Positions 59,373 through 64,000 of a stretch of DNA of 64,000 nucleotides are shown piece after piece (the stretch's first letter is position 1; each line of letters starts with the position of its first letter). Source of the DNA: Vibrio ulleungensis (GTDB lineage Bacteria > Pseudomonadota > Gammaproteobacteria > Enterobacterales > Vibrionaceae); contig NZ_JAFEUM010000005.1 of NCBI RefSeq assembly GCF_016900875.1, positions 62,001-126,000 of the forward strand. Reading direction: 5' to 3'. The translations under genes and the position numbers were made by a program. The notes under the pieces are model-generated. The model was given only the letters and a program-made list of their open reading frames with translations, made no database searches and was not told where the DNA came from.

Positions 59373-59714
59373 AACTCTACCTATTCTTAAATGTTCTTAA
59401 AATGGAAGTAACTAGGTTATTTTGCATTGTAAATTAAGTGTGATGATTATCCAAACAATAATGGTAGCCGCTAATAAGATTTCCACACTTTTGTGCGCTC
59501 TCTCGCATCAATAGTAAATCAAGGTTTCTAACCAGATTTCGAATTGAAACTTATGATTTAGGCCTACTGTTTCCATCAAGGTTTAGTCAAACAAGTAGAT
59601 TTGCTAACAAGCTTATGTTTCCTAGTAAAAGTGTTACTTCTGAGACGAATTTACATTGGACAATGGTCTTTCGGTGTGAAAGAATCATGAAATCAAAACG
59701 AAACTTAAGCGATC
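59373..59714. promoter_or_regulatory. Shared control region of nagB and the DeoR-glmS unit
   Basis: The 342-base gap has no supported ORF and is AT-rich. TTATTTTGCATTGTAAATTAA at 59417-59437 is a partial palindrome resembling NagC operators in layout (TTA-TTT-GC-N4-AAA-TTAA), 45 bases upstream of nagB. The match is moderate. Promoters for both directions must lie here. I see no glmS ribozyme, which would in any case be placed in front of glmS itself. Confidence 0.4.
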
Positions 59715-60482
59715 ATGACGAAACGAAATACTCAGATTCGAAGAAACGCAATTGCGACTTTAGTTAGCCGAAAAGGTGATGTTAGCGTTGAAGAGTTAGC
59801 GATCAAGTTTGAAACTTCTGAAGTTACGATTCGAAAGGACCTAGCCATGCTAGAACGTGGTGGTCAGCTAGTTCGTCGCTATGGTGGTGCCGTGGCTCTG
59901 CCAACGGAAGCCATAAATCAAGAGCTGGATAGTTTAGTTTCTACGGTCAAATTGTCCTTAGCGGAAGCTGCCGCGCAGCTGATCAAAGATCACAACCGCA
60001 TTATCGTAGATTGTGGTAGCACTACAGGGGCATTAATCCCACACTTGTCGCACTACAAAGGCTTAGTCGTGATGACAAACTCTCTCAATGTCGCCAATGC
60101 GTTAAACGAGCTAGAAAGTGAGCCAACCCTGCTTATGACCGGCGGCACTTGGGATGCACATTCTGATTCGTTTCAAGGGCAAGTCGCTGAAGCAACGTTA
60201 AGAGCCTATGATTTTGACCAGCTATTTATTGGTGCCGATGGATTAGATCTAGACCGCGGTACAACAACGTTTAATGAATTAACCGGCCTCAGCCGCGTCA
60301 TGTCTGACGCATCGCGAGAGGTCATTGTCATGATTGAGTCCGAGAAAATTGGCCGACGTATGCCTAACTTGGAACTGGATTGGGACGCTATTGATGTCTT
60401 GGTCACTGACGAGCAACTCAGCCAAGAACAACAACAAATTATTGAATCTAATGCCGTGCGCGTCGTTCGCGCTGAAAAATAA
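59715..60482 (+). CDS. DeoR/GlpR-family transcriptional regulator upstream of glmS
   Basis: 255 residues. The N-terminal DeoR helix-turn-helix is [20 protein letters not shown], with [10 protein letters not shown] at the wing. The C-terminal DeoRC sensor domain has the sugar-phosphate binding blocks [16 protein letters not shown] and LLMTGGTWD, and [18 protein letters not shown]. Such domains sense sugar phosphates. It is 29 bases upstream of glmS, so it probably controls amino-sugar genes. I recall a DeoR gene directly upstream of glmS in V. cholerae. The ligand is inferred, not shown. Confidence 0.91.
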   Translation: MTKRNTQIRRNAIATLVSRKGDVSVEELAIKFETSEVTIRKDLAMLERGGQLVRRYGGAVALPTEAINQELDSLVSTVKLSLAEAAAQLIKDHNRIIVDCGSTTGALIPHLSHYKGLVVMTNSLNVANALNELESEPTLLMTGGTWDAHSDSFQGQVAEATLRAYDFDQLFIGADGLDLDRGTTTFNELTGLSRVMSDASREVIVMIESEKIGRRMPNLELDWDAIDVLVTDEQLSQEQQQIIESNAVRVVRAEK

Positions 60483-60511
60483 GTGGCAAACTAACTATTT
60501 GGAGTAAAAAC

Positions 60512-62344
60512 ATGTGTGGAATAGTAGGTGCAGTAGCACAACGTGATGTAGCAGAAATTTTAGTCGAAGGCTTACGCCGCCTAGAATACCGTGGCTACGA
60601 CTCTGCCGGTGTTGCCGTCGTTGACGCTGAGTCGAATCTAACTCGCGTGCGTCGCCTTGGTAAAGTGCAAGAGCTTGCTGATGCAGTAAACGAAGCCAAA
60701 GTTGTGGGCGGTACTGGTATTGCACACACTCGCTGGGCAACTCATGGTGAGCCAAGTGAAGTCAACGCTCACCCACATATGTCTGGTGACATTGCTGTGG
60801 TGCACAATGGCATCATCGAAAACCATGAAGAGTTGCGCGAACTGCTGCAAAGCCGCGGTTATGTATTCACCTCTCAAACCGATACTGAAGTCATCGCACA
60901 CATGGTGGAGTGGGAGCTTCGCACCTCAGAAACACTGCTAGAAGCGCTGCAAAAAACCGCTAAGCAGCTTGATGGTGCGTACGGTACGGTAGCTGTTGAT
61001 CGTCGGGACCCGTCACGCATTGTGGTTGCGCGCTCTGGTAGCCCGATTGTTATCGGCTTCGGTGTCGGTGAAAACTTCCTTGCCTCTGATCAGCTTGCGC
61101 TACTTAGCGTTACGCGCCGCTTTATGTACTTAGAAGAGGGTGATGTTGCTGAAGTCACTCGCCGTGATGTGACTGTGTTTAATGCACTGGGTGAAAGTGT
61201 AGAGCGTGAAATCATTGAGTCGACGGTCGAGCACGATGCCGGCGATAAAGGCAAATACCGCCACTTCATGCAAAAAGAGATCTTTGAACAACCAGCTGCA
61301 CTTATTAGCACAATGGAAGGTCGCATCTCTGAAAAATCAGTGATCACCAATGCTATTGGCGTTCGCGCTGAAGAGATTTTAAGTAAAGTAGAGCATGTGC
61401 AAATCATCGCATGTGGTACGTCATACAACTCTGGTATGGCTGCGCGCTATTGGTTTGAGTCAATTGCGGGAGTCAGCTGTGATGTTGAGATCGCCTCTGA
61501 ATTCCGTTACCGCGATTTTGTGGTACGTCCAAATAGCTTATTGGTGACACTTTCTCAGTCAGGTGAAACCGCCGATACATTAGCTGCACTGCGTCTTGCT
61601 AAAGAAAAAGGCTACATGTCAGCAATGACCATTTGTAACGTTGCCGGCTCGTCATTGGTTCGTGAATCAGACTTTGCTTTCATGACTCGTGCAGGCACCG
61701 AGATTGGTGTTGCATCAACCAAAGCGTTCACCACTCAACTTGCTGCAATGCTGATGATGGTTGTGTCTATTGGCCGCCTTCAAGGTCGTGTTGATGAAAA
61801 ACGTGAAGCAGAGATTGTGAAGTCACTGCATGAGCTACCAGCACATATCGAATACGCGCTCTCTTATGATAAAGCTATTGAAGCTCTGGCACCGGATTTC
61901 GCTGACAAACACCATACGTTGTTTTTGGGTCGTGGTGAGTTTTACCCGATTGCGATGGAAGCGTCACTTAAACTTAAAGAGATCTCATACATTCACGCTG
62001 AAGCCTATGCAGCAGGCGAGCTAAAGCACGGCCCACTGGCTCTGATTGATGCCGATATGCCTGTTGTTGTGGTTGCGCCAAGTAACGAGTTGTTAGAGAA
62101 GCTAAAATCAAACGTTGAAGAAGTACGCGCTCGTGGCGGTCAACTGTATGTGTTTGCCGATGAAGCAGCAGGTTTTGAAGAAGATGAAAACATGAAGATC
62201 ATCAAGCTTCCTCACGTTGATGAAGTCGTTGCTCCTATCTACTACACAGTGCCTATGCAGCTTTTGGCCTACCATGTAGCACTTATTAAAGGTACCGATG
62301 TGGATCAACCTCGTAACCTAGCAAAAGCGGTTACTGTTGAGTAA
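60512..62344 (+). CDS. glmS: Glutamine--fructose-6-phosphate aminotransferase GlmS
   Basis: Makes glucosamine 6-phosphate, the first step to UDP-N-acetylglucosamine. 610 residues. The N-terminal nucleophile cysteine is in [13 protein letters not shown], and glutaminase residues are in [15 protein letters not shown]. Two SIS isomerase domains follow ([53 protein letters not shown]). The C-terminus is [13 protein letters not shown]. The gene is preceded by TTTGGAG and followed by two hairpins. Confidence 0.98.
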   Translation: MCGIVGAVAQRDVAEILVEGLRRLEYRGYDSAGVAVVDAESNLTRVRRLGKVQELADAVNEAKVVGGTGIAHTRWATHGEPSEVNAHPHMSGDIAVVHNGIIENHEELRELLQSRGYVFTSQTDTEVIAHMVEWELRTSETLLEALQKTAKQLDGAYGTVAVDRRDPSRIVVARSGSPIVIGFGVGENFLASDQLALLSVTRRFMYLEEGDVAEVTRRDVTVFNALGESVEREIIESTVEHDAGDKGKYRHFMQKEIFEQPAALISTMEGRISEKSVITNAIGVRAEEILSKVEHVQIIACGTSYNSGMAARYWFESIAGVSCDVEIASEFRYRDFVVRPNSLLVTLSQSGETADTLAALRLAKEKGYMSAMTICNVAGSSLVRESDFAFMTRAGTEIGVASTKAFTTQLAAMLMMVVSIGRLQGRVDEKREAEIVKSLHELPAHIEYALSYDKAIEALAPDFADKHHTLFLGRGEFYPIAMEASLKLKEISYIHAEAYAAGELKHGPLALIDADMPVVVVAPSNELLEKLKSNVEEVRARGGQLYVFADEAAGFEEDENMKIIKLPHVDEVVAPIYYTVPMQLLAYHVALIKGTDVDQPRNLAKAVTVE

Positions 62345-62358
62345 TTAAAACGGGGTTT

Positions 62359-62384
62359 GCTACTGCTCGAAATTAAGCAGTAGC
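62359..62384 (+). repeat. First hairpin after glmS
   Basis: GCTACTGCT and AGCAGTAGC form a perfect 9-base stem with an 8-base loop, 15 bases after the glmS stop. No T-run follows. It may protect the 3' end of the message or act as a processing site. Confidence 0.55.
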
Positions 62385-62405
62385 CTCTAACATACCGATA
62401 CTGTT

Positions 62406-62442
62406 CGAGCTCTGCTTACTTCTAGGCAGAGCTCGTTTTTTT
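62406..62442 (+). terminator. glmS terminator
   Basis: CGAGCTCTGC and GCAGAGCTCG form a perfect 10-base stem with a 10-base loop, followed by seven T. Confidence 0.93.
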
Positions 62443-62553
62443 GCACTCTACCAACTGATAGATTGGTTCAGCTGATTCAAAACTTTCAGTCGATAACTTT
62501 CCGAATCCATCGCGCTTCATCAAGTTGTGCTGGTATGAATAACAGCTGCGGTC

Positions 62554-62584
62554 AAAAAAGGGCAGTCCTTTATAGTGACTACCC
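62554..62584 (-). terminator. Minus-strand terminator of the kdu-type cluster
   Basis: On the minus strand GGGTAGT and ACTGCCC form a 7-base stem with one wobble, followed by six T. It is about 100 bases beyond the stop of the isomerase gene. Confidence 0.75.
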
Positions 62585-62684
62585 TAGTCTACAGTGTGTC
62601 TAGAAAACTTGGCTAGGCAGTAACTGCCTCAGCATCAAGTAATAACGTAGATAACCTTAGCCTTAACAAAAGATGCTCTCGCCC

Positions 62685-63329
62685 TTATGCGCTTATAAGA
62701 GTGCGAACGTAGTCTGCAACGTCTTTATCCTGACAATGTTCGAAGAAACACTCTTGGAAGTGTTTTCCTGATACTGCCTGTGTAACCAGTGATTGATCGA
62801 TAGCTTTTAGCGAATCAAGGTAGTCGTTTTTAGTCACCGCTGCTTTTACATCATTCAGTAACTTCGCATTTTGCTGTTGAGGTTCGGCACGCTCTCGTGG
62901 GTAACCTAAACCGCGCTCACCGGTTAGTAGCGCTTTTTCAAACATATAGCGAACGTTCAACTCTGCTCCCCAACCGTACCCTTTGGCAAAGGCAAGAGAT
63001 AGGGCATTACCGTTATTGATTTGGTTAAACAAAAACGCATCGGAAGGATCGAGGCAGTAACCACATACTACACCTGGGTGTAGGTTTAGCGACATCATTG
63101 CGCCTTGGCCTGTACCACAACCGGTAAAGACAAAGTCTACAGCCTTAGTATTGAGTAAGATGCTAGCCATAATGCCTAGATGAATATAGGTGAGGTGATG
63201 GTCATTGTCATCGTGCATACCTACGTTAAATACAGGGTGGCCTAATTGGTCAGCGACTGCGTTAAGTTCATTGACTACAGTAGCATTTTTACCTGCTTGA
63301 CTGTTTTCCATCATTAAAGCGATTTTCAT
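62685..63329 (-). CDS. RpiB/LacA/LacB-family sugar-phosphate isomerase, probable uronate pathway
   Basis: 214 residues, about 60 longer than classical RpiB. The family core is FTGCGTGQGAMMSLNLHPGV, with the cysteine that acts as catalytic base in RpiB, and LDPSDAFLFNQINNGNALSL. The C-terminal extension (from about residue 155) is polar, with a cysteine/histidine cluster FQECFFEHCQDKD. It lies 37 bases downstream of kduD on the same strand, so the likely role is isomerisation of a ketoacid sugar such as 5-keto-4-deoxyuronate, in place of KduI. That is inference from context. Confidence 0.85.
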   Translation of the reverse strand: MKIALMMENSQAGKNATVVNELNAVADQLGHPVFNVGMHDDNDHHLTYIHLGIMASILLNTKAVDFVFTGCGTGQGAMMSLNLHPGVVCGYCLDPSDAFLFNQINNGNALSLAFAKGYGWGAELNVRYMFEKALLTGERGLGYPRERAEPQQQNAKLLNDVKAAVTKNDYLDSLKAIDQSLVTQAVSGKHFQECFFEHCQDKDVADYVRTLISA

Positions 63330-63366
63330 TGTATTACTCCAAAGTTAAATAGATTATTTCGGTGCT

Positions 63367-64000
63367 TTAGCGAGCTAACCAGCCACCATCGACGGCGATG
63401 GTGTAGCCATTTACATAGTCAGAGGCGCTTGACGCTAGGAAGACACATGGGCCAGCGACATCTTCAGGTTTGCCCCAGCGTTCAGCAGGAATACGCGCAA
63501 GTATGTCTTGATTTCGCTTTTCATCTTCGCGAAGTGCTGCGGTATTGTCCGTCGCCATGTATCCCGGGGCGATCGCATTGACATTGATATTGTGCTTAGC
63601 CCACTCATTGGCCATGGCGCGAGTGACACCTTGTACAGCGCTTTTAGACGCTGTGTAGGACGGTACGCGAATACCTCCTTGGAATGAGAGCATTGACGCG
63701 ATGTTGATGATCTTGCCACCACTGTTTTGAGCAATAAATTGCTTGGCAACTGTCTGTGACATGAAGAAGGTCGATTTAATGTTGAGATCCATAACGTCAT
63801 CCCAATCTTGCTCGGTAAACTCAATGGCGTCGTTGCGGCGGATAATGCCCGCATTGTTGACCAGTACATCGATACGACCAAACTCTGTAACGGCTTGATC
63901 TATTACCGATGGAATACATTCGGTTTTCATTAAGTCTGCTCTGATATCTAAAAACCGGCGACCTAACTCTTCAACTTGGTGCTTCGTGTCGGCAGGTTCG
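63367..64000 (-). CDS. kduD: 2-dehydro-3-deoxy-D-gluconate 5-dehydrogenase KduD (5' end beyond window)
   Basis: Short-chain dehydrogenase that reduces the 5-keto group of 2,5-diketo-3-deoxygluconate in pectin and alginate-type uronate catabolism. Only about 211 residues are visible. The frame stays open to the window end, upstream of the internal methionine at 63930, so the real start lies beyond 64000. Visible motifs are VLVNNAGIIRRNDA, the catalytic YTASKSAVQG (Tyr/Lys), and the C-terminus YVNGYTIAVDGGWLAR. The N-terminal TGxxxGxG cofactor loop is outside the window. It precedes the RpiB-type gene. Confidence 0.9.
   Translation of the reverse strand, partial: EPADTKHQVEELGRRFLDIRADLMKTECIPSVIDQAVTEFGRIDVLVNNAGIIRRNDAIEFTEQDWDDVMDLNIKSTFFMSQTVAKQFIAQNSGGKIINIASMLSFQGGIRVPSYTASKSAVQGVTRAMANEWAKHNINVNAIAPGYMATDNTAALREDEKRNQDILARIPAERWGKPEDVAGPCVFLASSASDYVNGYTIAVDGGWLAR

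Larger units (their letters stand above)
62345..62684. other. Intergenic region downstream of glmS
   Basis: This 340-base gap between convergent genes holds three hairpins, listed separately: 62359-62384, the glmS terminator at 62406-62442, and the minus-strand terminator at 62554-62584. I see no ORF or RNA gene in the remainder. Confidence 0.6.

Noticed and set aside
60483..60511. glmS ribozyme or riboswitch
   Set aside because: The gap before glmS is only 29 bases, too short, and the glmS ribozyme belongs to Gram-positive bacteria.

Overview
The window reads as core chromosome of a gammaproteobacterium of the genus Vibrio or a very close relative. This rests on protein similarity recalled from memory and on gene order: lptD-surA-pdxA-rsmA-apaG-apaH beside djlA, then leuABCD, a PAP2 phosphatase, an MJ1255/VC2487-type glycosyltransferase, leuO, an acyl-CoA synthetase and ilvIH, which is the order I know from Vibrio chromosome 1. 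The species cannot be fixed from the sequence. I see no rRNA or tRNA gene, CRISPR array, phage, integron or insertion sequence.

Layout. 0.1-4.5 kb: ubiX, then a TPP riboswitch and the thiamine ABC transporter thiBPQ. 4.6-9.4 kb: rapA, rluA and a D-2-hydroxyacid dehydrogenase. 9.4-13.8 kb: a TAXI-type TRAP transporter (binding protein plus fused 4TM/12TM permease) with a UspA-family protein downstream, on the minus strand. 14-19.5 kb: argR and mdh (divergent), a small conserved-looking ORF, ispB, and rplU-rpmA-cgtA. 19.6-22.9 kb: the split exporter yjjPB, folA, a LysR regulator and a small outer-membrane barrel. 22.9-30.6 kb: the lptD-surA-pdxA-rsmA-apaG-apaH operon on the minus strand, with djlA divergent. 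30.6-36.9 kb: a structured intergenic element, a DUF547 protein and leuABCD on the minus strand, preceded by a leader peptide and attenuator. 37-42.2 kb: TetR regulator, RND adaptor and RND pump. 42.3-49.7 kb: PAP2 phosphatase, glycosyltransferase, leuO, acyl-CoA synthetase, ilvIH. 49.8-54.3 kb: a membrane diguanylate cyclase, pykF and a HAD phosphatase. 54.4-58.5 kb: mtlADR behind three CRP sites. 58.5-62.4 kb: nagB, and a DeoR regulator with glmS. 62.4-64 kb: start of a uronate catabolic cluster (RpiB/LacAB-type isomerase and kduD, cut by the window end).

Functional logic. Branched-chain amino acid synthesis is concentrated here (leuABCD, leuO, ilvIH), with attenuation readable directly from the DNA. 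Amino-sugar flow is represented by opposing enzymes, nagB (catabolic) and glmS (biosynthetic), transcribed away from a shared 342-base control region. Mannitol uptake is under apparent CRP control, and mtlA, mtlD and mtlR are separated by strong hairpins that could grade expression.

I did not find a clearly new multi-gene system. The observations most worth checking are the structured element at 30.64-30.83 kb, the TRAP-UspA module with its intercistronic hairpin and degenerate nucleotide loop, the mtl regulatory region, the LysR/outer-membrane pair between folA and apaH, and the tandem 11-base-period repeat in front of leuO.
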